A stretch of DNA of 25,642 bases from IMG/VR virus record IMGVR_UViG_3300044729_002459, positions 1 to 25,642 of that record. One strand, 5' to 3'. Source of the stretch: a virus. Positions within the stretch are counted from its first letter, which is position 1, and each line of letters opens with the position of its first letter. Under the pieces are notes generated by a model, which saw nothing but the letters and a program-made list of their open reading frames with translations, did not search any database and was not told where the DNA came from. The translations under genes were made by a program, and so were the position numbers. Positions 1-8,060 of this stretch are shown in pieces.

Positions 1-10
1 CCCCTTCATG

Positions 11-40
11 TCGACCTTCGCGCGCGCTTTAGCTGATACT
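11..40 (+). promoter_or_regulatory. Possible promoter upstream of the terminase genes
   Basis: TCGACC (11-16), an 18-nt spacer and GATACT (35-40) each match four of six bases of the sigma70 consensus boxes. The site lies in the short non-coding stretch before the first gene and points toward it. Nothing else recognisable is seen in bases 1-63. The match is weak and the left context is cut off, so this is only a candidate. Confidence 0.25.
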
Positions 41-75
41 TTCGGTTCTTCCTGCACTTATTCGGAGTGATAACA

Positions 76-414
76 ATGCCAGACCCGACCGGGAAGCGCC
101 GTCGCGCCTCTGAGCTGGTGGGCCTCGAGGCGGTTACCGCCGAGATTGACGCCGTCGACAAGGACATTCGCAACGCTCAGCGCGACTCGAGCTGGACGGC
201 GGTGTCCGCGCTGCGCCGGAACAAGGAAGTGCTCATGCGCCGCGCCGACGAGCTCCGCGAGGACCAGGCCGCGGAGCCGGTGGACCCGGCCCAGCTGGCC
301 GAGGCATTGCTGGGCGCGGTGCCGGAGCTGGATGACGTGACGTTCGCTCGGCTGGCGGAGGCGGTGGACCTGCGCCGCGGGACGCGGGCGGCGCGCCGAG
401 AGGTGGTCCGCTGA
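76..414 (+). CDS. Putative terminase small subunit
   Basis: This 112-residue charged, mostly helical protein sits directly before the large terminase gene, the usual place for the DNA-recognition subunit of the packaging motor. I chose ATG at 76 because GGAG at 64-67 lies 8 nt upstream; an in-frame GTG at 67 would leave no room for a ribosome binding site. The first two thirds look like a helical hairpin or coiled coil rich in Arg, Glu and Asp, followed by a Pro-rich break and a short Leu/Ala helix. No clear helix-turn-helix can be named, so the assignment rests on position and composition. It could be another small packaging-associated protein. Confidence 0.5.
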   Translation: MPDPTGKRRRASELVGLEAVTAEIDAVDKDIRNAQRDSSWTAVSALRRNKEVLMRRADELREDQAAEPVDPAQLAEALLGAVPELDDVTFARLAEAVDLRRGTRAARREVVR

Positions 415-482
415 CGGTTTCGCCGCTCATCCTGGCGTCCAGGGCTGCCCGCGCGCTTGCGGAGCGGAAGCGAACGCGTCCG

Positions 483-1931
483 GTGGAATACATGCGGTGG
501 GCGCCGCTGCAATGGCGTTTCCTGGCCAGCCAGCGGAAGGTCCGCCAGATTCGAGCGGGCAATCAGGGCATCGGGAAAACGACACCGATGCTGGCGTTCG
601 TCATCGGCGATTGCCTGGGGGAGCACCCGCTGAGCTACCAGCCGGCGGACGTGCTGCAGGAGGCAGCCGCGGCGGGGCTGCCCGGGCCGTATCCGCTGAC
701 CTGGTCGAAGCCGCCGGAATGGTGGCTGGTGTGCTCAAGCTGGTCGCAGTCGCTGGGCATCCAAGAGAAGCTATGGGAGCTGCTTCCGAAGGACCGACTG
801 AGCGACCGGACGGTGTACGACCGGGCATCGGGGTTTGCGCCGACGAAGCAGCCAATCGTGGCGTTCCGCAACGGGGCGCTGATTCGAATCAAGACGGCGG
901 GGCAGGACACGATCGACTTCGCAGGCGCGACGCTGCGGGGCGTGGGCTTCGACGAGCCGCCTGGGTCGCTGCGGATGTTCACCGAAGCGCTGATGCGGGT
1001 GGCCGAGATCGACGGCTATCTGCTGCTCAGCTACACGCCGGTAAACGCGGACACCAGCTACCTGCAGGAGCTGGTGGCGTCGGGGCAGCTCGAGGACTTG
1101 CACGCGCGCCTGACGGCGGATCAGCTGATTCCGATCGGCTGCACGGAGCCCCTAAAGACGAAGGCGGGGATCCCGAAGGACGATGTGTGGATCGCCGAAC
1201 GGGAGCAGAAGGTTCCGTCGCGCGAGCGCGAAGTCGTTGTCCACGGCGAATACGATGCCGGGCCGGAGGGCGCCTACTTCGAGGGCGCCTGGGACTCGAG
1301 CCGCATGGTGCTCCACACCGACCCGCCGGGCATGCACCGTGAATGGCTGACGCTGGGCATTGACCACGGCGACCGGCCTGGAAAAGAGTGTGCGTACCTC
1401 ATGGTTGTGACGCCGCCGGAGGACGAAGGGGCGGGGCACCCGCACGTCCACGTTCTGGACGAGTACGTGGCGCAGACGGGACAGGAGACTCCTGAGGACG
1501 ATGCTCGCGGCATTTTGGCGATGTTGCGTCGACACGATCTGGCCTGGACGGATTTGCGGTTTGCGCTTGGCGACCGTGTCCACGCACCAGGGCGTGCGCA
1601 GCAGAAGTCGAACCGCGACCTGCAGGCGCAGATCGCCAAGCTGCTCAAGGTGCCATTTGACGGGCTGCGCCCGCAGGTGCTGACGGCGAAGCGCGGCGAG
1701 GGGCGCGGCGCGGGCTCGGTGGGGGTCCGGTCGCGGTGGCTGCACCATCAAATGGTGCGCGGCCTGTTCACGGTGTCGGCGCGGTGCATCCGGCTCATCA
1801 ACGCCATTCCGCGCTACACTGGCCGGGACGATGATTCGAAAGACCCGATCGACGCAATCGTGTACGGTTGCGACCGATTGGTCTATGGCGGCTGGCGGTC
1901 GAAGCAAGCCAGCAACGTCAAGCTGTGGTAG
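483..1931 (+). CDS. terL: Terminase large subunit (packaging ATPase and nuclease)
   Basis: This is the motor that cuts concatemeric phage DNA and pumps it through the portal into the prohead. A Walker A motif GNQGIGKT lies at residues 26-33 and a Walker B-like VGFDEP has its acidic pair at 157-158. The C-terminal half shows the RNase H-like nuclease pattern: LGIDHG with Asp294, a following LDEY strand, and DPIDAI with Asp457 near the end. The length of 482 residues is normal. The start is uncertain: GTG 483 has no good ribosome binding site, and the frame stays open upstream to the end of the previous gene, where the translation still looks protein-like. The true N-terminus may therefore be longer. 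The portal gene follows 9 nt after the stop. Confidence 0.92.
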   Translation: MEYMRWAPLQWRFLASQRKVRQIRAGNQGIGKTTPMLAFVIGDCLGEHPLSYQPADVLQEAAAAGLPGPYPLTWSKPPEWWLVCSSWSQSLGIQEKLWELLPKDRLSDRTVYDRASGFAPTKQPIVAFRNGALIRIKTAGQDTIDFAGATLRGVGFDEPPGSLRMFTEALMRVAEIDGYLLLSYTPVNADTSYLQELVASGQLEDLHARLTADQLIPIGCTEPLKTKAGIPKDDVWIAEREQKVPSREREVVVHGEYDAGPEGAYFEGAWDSSRMVLHTDPPGMHREWLTLGIDHGDRPGKECAYLMVVTPPEDEGAGHPHVHVLDEYVAQTGQETPEDDARGILAMLRRHDLAWTDLRFALGDRVHAPGRAQQKSNRDLQAQIAKLLKVPFDGLRPQVLTAKRGEGRGAGSVGVRSRWLHHQMVRGLFTVSARCIRLINAIPRYTGRDDDSKDPIDAIVYGCDRLVYGGWRSKQASNVKLW

Positions 1932-1940
1932 GAGGCGCTT

Positions 1941-3371
1941 ATGTTTCTTCGACACCTGCTTCCGCTTGATGTGCCGCCGCCCGTTTCGGATGCTGGCGAC
2001 CAGCAGCGGATTGAGCATTCTCGCTTGCGCCGTCGGTTGATGTACGGGCTCGGGCGGGAGGACGTTCGGGACCGCATGCGGCTGGCGTTCGGGGCGTTGC
2101 GGTCAGACGTCATCGGTGAGCCAGACTTGTCGGGGAACCCGCTGCTGGCTGCGTGCACGGCGGTGGCGGCACTGTATGACCGCGATCCGGTTGTCACCCA
2201 TCCGGTGGGCCCGGCGGCCACCACGGCGCTGGCCCCGCACCTTCGCACGCTGTGGCCGCTGATGCAGCGGGTGCAGCGCGACGCGGTGGCAATGCGCGAG
2301 ATGTTGGTTCGCGTGGACTGGCGGGTGGACGCGGCGGGGACGCCGGAGATCGTGTACCGCCCGGTCCCGCCCGATATGGTGCAGATGCGTCACGACCCGG
2401 CGCGGCCCGACCATCCGCTCGAGGTCCGCGAAGCCGTCCGCGTCCGCGACCAGGTCGGGCGCGAGGAATGGGTCTGGGAGGTGTGGCGGGTTGCTGCGGA
2501 TGGCACTGACGGGTACCACGCGTGGCACGACTGGGCGACTGATGAGGACGTGTCCGAGCGGTATGGCCGCATGGCTGAGACGGGCCCGACGTACCAGTGG
2601 AGGACGCTCGACGGCCGCTACGTGCTGCCCTACGTGCTGTACCACGCGGCGCTGACGGGGGCGCTTCTCGATCCGTACCACGGGTCCGAGCTGGTTTTTG
2701 GCACGCTGGATGTGGCGGTACTGTGGACGTACCATAGCCACATCATCCGCAATGCAGCGTTCGAGGTGCGGTACACCCTGGGCGCGCGCATTGGCGCCGA
2801 GCTTGACTATGGCGACACCGGCGGCGGGCCGCGCATGCGGGCGGTGGCTGATCCTACGGCGGTGCTGTCGGTGCAGCGGGACCCGGACTTCGACGGGCAG
2901 CCGCAGATCGGGGCGCTGGCTCCCAGCGCTGACCCGCTGGCCATCGCGGAGGCGATCGTCATCCGGGAGCGCCGGCTGATTGCCTTTGCGGGCTTGAGCC
3001 CGGCAGACGTGCACCGGACGTCCGGTGACCCGCGCTCGGGCTACAGCCTGGCCATCACGCGCGACGGCCAGCGCGAGGCGCAACGCCGGTACGCTCCGGT
3101 GTTCTCGCCGATCGACGAGGAATTGATGGGGCTGTCGGCGACCGCGCTGCGGCTGGCCGGCGGGCCGGTGCTCCCGGAGGTTGGCTGGTCGGTGCGGCAC
3201 CAGCTGCTGCCGGCGTCGCCGGAAGAGCGGGATGCCGAGCGGCGCGAAGTGCTCGAGCTTATGGCGCAAGGGCTGATGGGCCGGGCGGAAGCGCGCGCGC
3301 GTCTGACCGGTGAGTCGATGGAGCAGGCAGAGCGAATCTTGGCCGCGCTGCGGCCGATGATGGGGGCGTGA
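1941..3371 (+). CDS. Portal protein
   Basis: The portal is the dodecameric ring at the capsid vertex through which DNA passes and to which terminase and tail attach. Evidence is the position between large terminase and scaffold/capsid genes, the 476-residue length, and the stretch around residues 360-390 (SGDPRSGYSLAI, then a long charged helix with QREAQRRYAPVF), which resembles the stem-helix region of portal proteins. The C-terminus is a Glu/Arg-rich helical tail, as in many portals. GGAGG at 1931-1935 lies 5 nt before ATG 1941. Its stop is followed at once by the TTG start of the next gene, so the two are probably translationally coupled. Confidence 0.85.
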   Translation: MFLRHLLPLDVPPPVSDAGDQQRIEHSRLRRRLMYGLGREDVRDRMRLAFGALRSDVIGEPDLSGNPLLAACTAVAALYDRDPVVTHPVGPAATTALAPHLRTLWPLMQRVQRDAVAMREMLVRVDWRVDAAGTPEIVYRPVPPDMVQMRHDPARPDHPLEVREAVRVRDQVGREEWVWEVWRVAADGTDGYHAWHDWATDEDVSERYGRMAETGPTYQWRTLDGRYVLPYVLYHAALTGALLDPYHGSELVFGTLDVAVLWTYHSHIIRNAAFEVRYTLGARIGAELDYGDTGGGPRMRAVADPTAVLSVQRDPDFDGQPQIGALAPSADPLAIAEAIVIRERRLIAFAGLSPADVHRTSGDPRSGYSLAITRDGQREAQRRYAPVFSPIDEELMGLSATALRLAGGPVLPEVGWSVRHQLLPASPEERDAERREVLELMAQGLMGRAEARARLTGESMEQAERILAALRPMMGA

Positions 3372-3974
3372 TTGGCTGACGAGCAGCAGGAAGACCCGAT
3401 CGAGGCCGCCGAGAACATGGCCGCCGCCAACGGCAACGCAGCGTTCGCCGAGCGTTTGCGGCATCAAGCGGCGCAGATCCGCAGCGCGCGCGCGGAGGCT
3501 GCCAAGCTCCGCGCCGAGCTGGACGGCGTCAGCAAGAGCCACGTCCCGATGACAGAGCTCGAGAAGCTGCGCAGCCAGATCGAAGTCGAGCGCGCGTCTT
3601 GGTCGGCAGAGCGGGCGGTGTATTCGATCGGCATCACCGACCCGCAGGCGATCAAGGTGGCGCAGCTGTTCCACGCTGACCTTCCCGAAGCCGAGCGGCC
3701 GCCGTTGGCCGATTGGCTGAAGGGGCTGCAAGCCGAGCCGAGCAAGGCGCCGAAGGCGTTGCAACTGTACTTTGGCGCTCCGGCGTCGACTGACCAGCCG
3801 CAGGGGAATCAGCGGCGCGCTGCTGCTGCGCCGCCGGTGGCGGCGTCGGTGGCGACGACGACGACGGGCGCGACTTCGGGCGAACTGTCCGCTGAGCAGA
3901 TTCGCCAGATCCAGCAGCGCGCGCGCGAGTCCGGGGACTGGGCGGAGTGGGATCGGTACTTCCCTCGGAAGTGA
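3372..3974 (+). CDS. Putative capsid scaffolding protein
   Basis: The 200-residue product has a strong coiled-coil segment at about residues 25-80 (for example AKLRAELDGV and LEKLRSQIEVE), a Pro/Ala/Thr-rich flexible region near 135-170, and a short C-terminal helical patch with GDWAEWDRYF. Scaffolding proteins commonly combine a helical coil with a short capsid-binding C-terminus, and this gene lies between portal and major capsid, where scaffolds usually are. The start is a TTG directly after the portal TGA, with a G-rich run just upstream. No protease motif is visible here or in neighbouring genes, so scaffold exit by a dedicated phage protease is not supported. Confidence 0.7.
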   Translation: MADEQQEDPIEAAENMAAANGNAAFAERLRHQAAQIRSARAEAAKLRAELDGVSKSHVPMTELEKLRSQIEVERASWSAERAVYSIGITDPQAIKVAQLFHADLPEAERPPLADWLKGLQAEPSKAPKALQLYFGAPASTDQPQGNQRRAAAAPPVAASVATTTTGATSGELSAEQIRQIQQRARESGDWAEWDRYFPRK

Positions 3975-3999
3975 CAACCAGGGCGGACCGTGGTAGCGT
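3971..3999 (+). promoter_or_regulatory. Candidate promoter for the capsid gene block
   Basis: GTGACA (3971-3976; five of six matches to TTGACA), a 17-nt spacer and TAGCGT (3994-3999; TAnnnT) sit at the start of the 104-nt gap before the major capsid gene. It is one of the largest non-coding gaps in the late cluster. A separate promoter here would raise capsid expression over the packaging genes upstream. The rest of the gap (4000-4078) shows no other clear structure and only a weak ribosome binding site. Confidence 0.45.
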
Positions 4000-4078
4000 G
4001 AAAGCAACGTCTACCACCTGGCACCGCGAAGCCGGCGATACGGGCGCAACCTAGCCAGGCCAGACGAACGAGCCGAAC

Positions 4079-4996
4079 ATGGCCAACGAGATTCTGTACG
4101 CTGGCGTTGCGGACCTTCGCACCGCCGAGATCCTGTCCGGTGAGTACCTTCGCCTGCTCGCGGCCCGCGAGTCGCTGCCGCAGCACCCGGCGCTCGTGTA
4201 CGGCGGCGATGCCGCTGGCAGCGGGTCGGTTGTGGTCAAGATCCCGCACCTGGGCCTCGACGGCTACGACCTTCCGTCGTCCGTGGCGGACGGCGCGGCG
4301 ATTGCGAACACCGCGCTGTCCGACGGCTCCACCGCCATCACGGTGGCGCGGTACAGCAAGGCCTACGAGATCAGCGACCTCGCGCGCCTCTCGGACCGTG
4401 GCCTGCTGTCGCCGCAGGCTTTCGCGCAGGACGCGGTCGTCTCGTCCGCCGCGCTGCTCGTCTCGCTGGTGGCGCCGCTGATGTCGGGCTTCTCCAACTC
4501 GGTTGGCAGCACCGGCGTGAACCTTTCGATCGCCGACTACTTCGCGGCCATCGGTCAGCTCGAGGTCTCCAACGTCCCCGGGCCGTACCTCGCCATCCTG
4601 CACCCGCAGCAGGTGTCTGACCTCCGGGCGGCGATCGCCGCGTCGTCGGCGGGCGCGATTCAGTGGCTGCCGGAGTCCCAGGAGCAGGTCCGTCTGCTCG
4701 GCAACGGGTTCCGCGGTACCTTCGGTGGCGTGCAAATCTTCTCGACCACCTACGTCCCGACCGTCGCGGGCGGCGCGGACCGTGGCGGCGGCATGTTCGG
4801 CAAGGGCGCGGTCCTCTGGGCCGACGCCAGCATCCCGGCTTCGAACAGCTCGGAAGAGCTGATCATCGGCGGCAAGGTGCTCTTCGAGCGCGAGCGCGAC
4901 GCCAAGTCGGGCCTGACTCAGTACGTGACCCACCGGTACGTGGGCGTGGCTGAGGGCATCGACGCGGCCGGCGTGCAGATCGCCACCGACGCCTGA
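4079..4996 (+). CDS. Major capsid protein (HK97-fold, likely)
   Basis: The 305-residue product lies downstream of portal and scaffold and has a typical coat-protein layout: an N-terminal helical arm (about 1-35), a beta-rich E-loop-like part (VVVKIPHLGL, then many small residues), a long central helix region and a C-terminal domain with alternating strands (GTFGGVQIF, LIIGGKVLFERE). Codons strongly prefer C at the third position, more than in the terminase, portal or tape measure genes, which fits very high expression. There is no extra N-terminal delta domain of the type removed by proteases in HK97 itself, consistent with the separate scaffold gene. ATG 4079 lacks a strong Shine-Dalgarno sequence. 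Confidence 0.85.
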   Translation: MANEILYAGVADLRTAEILSGEYLRLLAARESLPQHPALVYGGDAAGSGSVVVKIPHLGLDGYDLPSSVADGAAIANTALSDGSTAITVARYSKAYEISDLARLSDRGLLSPQAFAQDAVVSSAALLVSLVAPLMSGFSNSVGSTGVNLSIADYFAAIGQLEVSNVPGPYLAILHPQQVSDLRAAIAASSAGAIQWLPESQEQVRLLGNGFRGTFGGVQIFSTTYVPTVAGGADRGGGMFGKGAVLWADASIPASNSSEELIIGGKVLFERERDAKSGLTQYVTHRYVGVAEGIDAAGVQIATDA

Positions 4997-5021
4997 TTCT
5001 GACTCGATCACGGAGGTTCCA

Positions 5022-5636
5022 TTGTCTCGAGCGACCCGCCAGCAGCGCCAGATCGAACCGGAAGCGGACGGCGGATTCACGCCGCAGCTCGACGGAGTCG
5101 GTGACACGGCTCCGGCGCATCCCATCGGTGTCGGTGTGGTCTCGCTGCTTCGGTGGCATCCCGAGCGGTGGCACGTCATGCATGGTCGGCTGATTCCGCA
5201 GACCAGCGGCTTCCCCTTGCAGGCGGGCGTCAACAACGTCCGCCGCAGCCGGGACGGTCGCTGGTTGATCCGCGAGGCAACGGCGCAGGCCGCCGAGCGC
5301 GGATGGCGAATCATCCCGACCGATGTGGACGGGCCTGGCACTTCCTACTTCGCCGATTCGGCCGGCACCTACCGTTGGCAGAAGCGTCACCCAGGCTCGT
5401 CGGTCGTTGCGACCGACGAACGGGCGTACGCGGCCTGGATGGCTGGCTTGATCGAGCGTGGCGTGATCGAGCCGATTCGGCCGTACGTCGCCGAACGCAT
5501 CGCCGAGCAGCTGCGGCAGCAGGTTGGCCAGGTGTCCGATCAGGTCGCCCAGGGGTCGCCCAGCGCGGTCCCGCTGCTCGAGCGCCTGCGTGCAGACCTC
5601 GGTGTCGTCGAGAAGACGCTGGCGGGTGCTGCATGA
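5022..5636 (+). CDS. Unknown protein of the capsid/connector region
   Basis: I do not recognise this 204-residue protein. It starts at TTG 5022, with GGAGG at 5012-5016 spaced 5 nt. The N-terminus is polar and probably disordered (residues 1-35). A Trp-rich mixed domain follows (LLRWHPERWHVM, and GWRIIPTDVDGPG near residue 100), and the last 60 residues form an amphipathic, coiled-coil-like helix (AERIAEQLRQQVGQVSDQVA). Lying between the major capsid gene and the connector genes, it is likely a minor head or head-completion protein. It overlaps the next small gene by ATGA, suggesting translational coupling. Confidence 0.55.
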   Translation: MSRATRQQRQIEPEADGGFTPQLDGVGDTAPAHPIGVGVVSLLRWHPERWHVMHGRLIPQTSGFPLQAGVNNVRRSRDGRWLIREATAQAAERGWRIIPTDVDGPGTSYFADSAGTYRWQKRHPGSSVVATDERAYAAWMAGLIERGVIEPIRPYVAERIAEQLRQQVGQVSDQVAQGSPSAVPLLERLRADLGVVEKTLAGAA

Positions 5637-5812
5637 GCGACCGAGACCACCAGTCCCGCGCTCAGTCCGAGTCGCGGATGTACGAACAGATGCGCCAGTC
5701 TGGGATCACCCACGATGCCGCGCGTGAGGCCGCCCGCAAGGCGTCCGAGACCGTGCACCGCACCGTGGACCGGACGCACTCCGATACCCACCGCAAGCCC
5801 GACAAGGGCTGA
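5633..5812 (+). CDS. Small charged protein, unknown function
   Basis: This 59-residue protein is very hydrophilic: it is rich in Arg, His, Asp, Ser and Thr, has no Cys or Trp, and ends in THRKPDKG. It would be largely helical in the middle (THDAAREAARKASETVHRTV). Its ATG overlaps the stop of the previous gene (ATGA at 5633-5636) and it is followed by a 9-nt gap, so it is very likely translated. Nothing in it points to an enzyme. It could be a minor head component or assembly factor; function is not assigned. Confidence 0.6.
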   Translation: MSDRDHQSRAQSESRMYEQMRQSGITHDAAREAARKASETVHRTVDRTHSDTHRKPDKG

Positions 5813-5821
5813 GAGGTCACA

Positions 5822-6310
5822 ATGTCCATTTCCCGCATGATCACCGCCGCTGGTACGGCGGTCTCCAACACCACCACCGAGACCTCCCTGGCCTCGTGGG
5901 CCGTCTCCGCGAACGAACTGCAGCCGAACAAGCTGTACCGCGTCACCGGCGCGATTCGGTCGACCGCGACGAACAGCACCGACACCCTCACCGTCACCAT
6001 CCGGTGGGGCACCTCGTCGACCATGTCCTCGAACACCTCGGTGTTTGCGACGACTGCGGTCGACCAGGCCAACGACGATGTGGTTGTGTTCGCGTTTGAT
6101 CTGCACGTGCAGACCGCCACGCGCGTCGCCGTGTCGGGCTTCATGACCGACGCTGACGCTGAAGGCAGCAAGCTGCTCGGCTCGGTCTACCACGTCCTGA
6201 CGACCGCAAAGGACACGGCCTACCGGCTCGACGTGACCGCTACCTGGTCGGTGGCGAACGCTGGCAACTCCTGCCAGGCCGAAGCCTTCACCATCGTCGA
6301 GATCGTCTGA
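5822..6310 (+). CDS. Probable capsid decoration or other abundant beta-rich structural protein
   Basis: The 162-residue protein is rich in Thr, Ser, Val and Ala with alternating strand patterns (LTVTIRWGTSS, VVVFAFDLHVQT, RLDVTATWSV), has almost no long helix, and lacks a signal peptide. Its third codon positions are strongly biased to C, like the major capsid gene, which suggests an abundant virion protein. GAGAGG lies just before ATG 5822 and the stop overlaps the next start as TGATG. A decoration, cement or spike role on the head fits best, but no family was recognised. Confidence 0.55.
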   Translation: MSISRMITAAGTAVSNTTTETSLASWAVSANELQPNKLYRVTGAIRSTATNSTDTLTVTIRWGTSSTMSSNTSVFATTAVDQANDDVVVFAFDLHVQTATRVAVSGFMTDADAEGSKLLGSVYHVLTTAKDTAYRLDVTATWSVANAGNSCQAEAFTIVEIV

Positions 6311-7059
6311 TGGCACTGGCGACCCGCTACAGCACGGACTTCCGTGTTGCGGATCTCATCCGCCGCGGCGTCACTACGACGCTGCGGTGTGCGATGTACC
6401 GCGGCGGGTCGCTGGTCGCTCCGGTGTCCGGGACGGTGTCGATCTACGATCAAGCCGGGACGGCCATTGTCACTGCGGCGGCGGTTGTCGTCGCCGATGG
6501 CGTCGCCACCTATGACGTGCTCGGGACGACGACGGCGTCGCTGCAGCTGCGCGAAGGCTGGCGGGTGTCCTGGTCGCTGACCATGCCTGATGGCGTTGTT
6601 CACGTAGCAGAGAACAACGCCATTTTGGCGCGGCACGTCCCGCACTGCCCGGTGTCCGAGCGTGACATTTGGTCCCGCGTGCCGAGCTTGCACCCCGACT
6701 CTTCGGGGCGGATCTCGACGCGCCGGGACTACTCGACGACGATTGACGATGCGTGGGTGCAGATCCAAGACGGCCTGCTCAGCAAGGGCCGCCGGCACGA
6801 GCTCGTCGTCACCGCCACGCAGCTCCGCGAAGTCACGCTGCTGCTGTGTCTCGCTTTGATCTTTGAGGACCTTGCCGCCGGCATGCAGGACGGCTCGGCG
6901 ATGCGGCTGTCCGCTGCCGACTACCGCCGCCAGTACGCCACGATGTGGGCGCAGCTGTCGTTCGACTACGACTCGGACGATGACGGGACGCCCGACACCC
7001 GGGCGTCGGCGCCGCAAACGGTGTGGTTGTACGGCGGTGACCGCCGCGGGTACCGCTGA
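6310..7059 (+). CDS. Head-tail connector / adaptor-like protein
   Basis: The 249-residue product appears to have two parts. Residues 1-100 form a beta-sandwich-like domain (LRCAMYRGGSLVAPVSGTV, DGVATYDVLGT). Residues from about 115 are helical and end with SAADYRRQYATMWAQLSFDYDSDDDG. This closing pattern, a helix with YRRQY followed by a strand and an acidic loop, is common in head-completion and adaptor proteins. Position between capsid and tail terminator genes supports that role at the portal-tail junction. Start and stop are both coupled to neighbours through TGATG. The exact family is inferred, not proved. Confidence 0.6.
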   Translation: MALATRYSTDFRVADLIRRGVTTTLRCAMYRGGSLVAPVSGTVSIYDQAGTAIVTAAAVVVADGVATYDVLGTTTASLQLREGWRVSWSLTMPDGVVHVAENNAILARHVPHCPVSERDIWSRVPSLHPDSSGRISTRRDYSTTIDDAWVQIQDGLLSKGRRHELVVTATQLREVTLLLCLALIFEDLAAGMQDGSAMRLSAADYRRQYATMWAQLSFDYDSDDDGTPDTRASAPQTVWLYGGDRRGYR

Positions 7060-7511
7060 TGGCGGTGTCACCGGCGCTGATTCGCTCGACACTGCGAACG
7101 CACCTGGAAGGCGCGGCGCAGGGCTGGACAGAGCTGGCTGGCGTGCCGGAGATGCTGGGCATGGACCCGCGCACGCTGCTGCACCTCGGATACTCGGTGG
7201 CGGTGCCGAGCTCAACCACGGTCACTCCTGACCGGCAGGCGCGCGGCGGCATCCACCGCGGCGCGGTAGTCTCGACTGACATTGTGGTCCGGTGGTCCTA
7301 CCGGCTGCCGGTGGACGACCAGCGCGCGGGGTACGATGCAGCGTTGCAAGCCGAGCAGGACCTTTGCCGGCTGGTGCTGTCTGTCCCGGGCGAGGACCAA
7401 ATTCTGCTGCGTTGGACGGGCGCGTCTCGAGCCCCGACCGGCGACGGCTCCCACCTCACCGGGCAGCTTGAATTCGTCTGCCTCCACACCTACGACCTGA
7501 CCGCGGAGTGA
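7059..7511 (+). CDS. Tail terminator / tail completion protein
   Basis: This 150-residue protein lies immediately before the tail tube gene, the standard place for the protein that caps the tail tube and joins it to the head. The pattern fits small mixed alpha/beta tail-completion proteins: an N-terminal helix (ALIRSTLRTHLEG), central strands with TDIVVRWSYRLP, a helix (YDAALQAEQDLCRLVLS), and a final strand pair (LTGQLEFVCLHTYDL). The assignment rests on this pattern plus gene order. The gene starts at an ATG overlapping the previous stop and ends 3 nt before the tube gene. Confidence 0.65.
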   Translation: MAVSPALIRSTLRTHLEGAAQGWTELAGVPEMLGMDPRTLLHLGYSVAVPSSTTVTPDRQARGGIHRGAVVSTDIVVRWSYRLPVDDQRAGYDAALQAEQDLCRLVLSVPGEDQILLRWTGASRAPTGDGSHLTGQLEFVCLHTYDLTAE

Positions 7512-7514
7512 CAC

Positions 7515-8060
7515 ATGGCCGCCCCTTCCACGTACGTGAAGAACGCAATCCACGGCGCGCTGTCCCTTGCGGACGGCACCGGCACTCCGGTCACGCTGAC
7601 CGTGAGCTACGACAAGGGCGACTTGCAGCTCAATGGGCTCGGCGCTGTGCTCAATGACCTGGTGCACATCAGCCGCCGCGGGAAGTACGTGTCGAGCGCC
7701 CACGGCGCGCGCCGGTACCCCACCGTTTCGTTCTCGATGTTCGCAACCAACGTCGTGGGCTCGTCGTCGTCGGCTCCGGGTTCGGTCACCGAATTTCTGA
7801 CCGGCAAGGGCGCCTACTCGGCGAACATCAGCACGCTTGGCAGCGGGCGCCCGATGGCGGTCAAGCTGACCCTGACCATCGAGGGCAGCAACTTCGGCGA
7901 CACTGCCGACGAGACCATCGTGATGAACAACGTGCTGGTGGAGACCATCAACTTCAACGAGGCTGAGGACGGAAACACCATCAGCTTCGAGGGCACGGTG
8001 CTCGGGTCCGTGGTTGTGACGAACTCGACGAACACCGTCACCTACAGTGAGGTTGCCTGA
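7515..8060 (+). CDS. Major tail tube protein
   Basis: The 181-residue protein is beta-rich with many Ser, Thr, Gly and Val, contains paired strands (RRYPTVSFSMFATN, MAVKLTLTIEGSN) and the closing ISFEGTVLGSVVVTN, typical of tail tube proteins that stack as hexamers along the tape measure. It is directly upstream of the chaperone pair and tape measure, as in most siphoviruses. GGAG at 7505-7508 precedes ATG 7515. Codon use is biased to C endings, in line with an abundant virion protein. Confidence 0.8.
   Translation: MAAPSTYVKNAIHGALSLADGTGTPVTLTVSYDKGDLQLNGLGAVLNDLVHISRRGKYVSSAHGARRYPTVSFSMFATNVVGSSSSAPGSVTEFLTGKGAYSANISTLGSGRPMAVKLTLTIEGSNFGDTADETIVMNNVLVETINFNEAEDGNTISFEGTVLGSVVVTNSTNTVTYSEVA

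Noticed and set aside
2103-4007. Long open frame on the minus strand opposite portal and scaffold
   Set aside because: Arg/His/Pro-rich translation typical of a G+C-rich shadow frame; the plus-strand genes are well supported.
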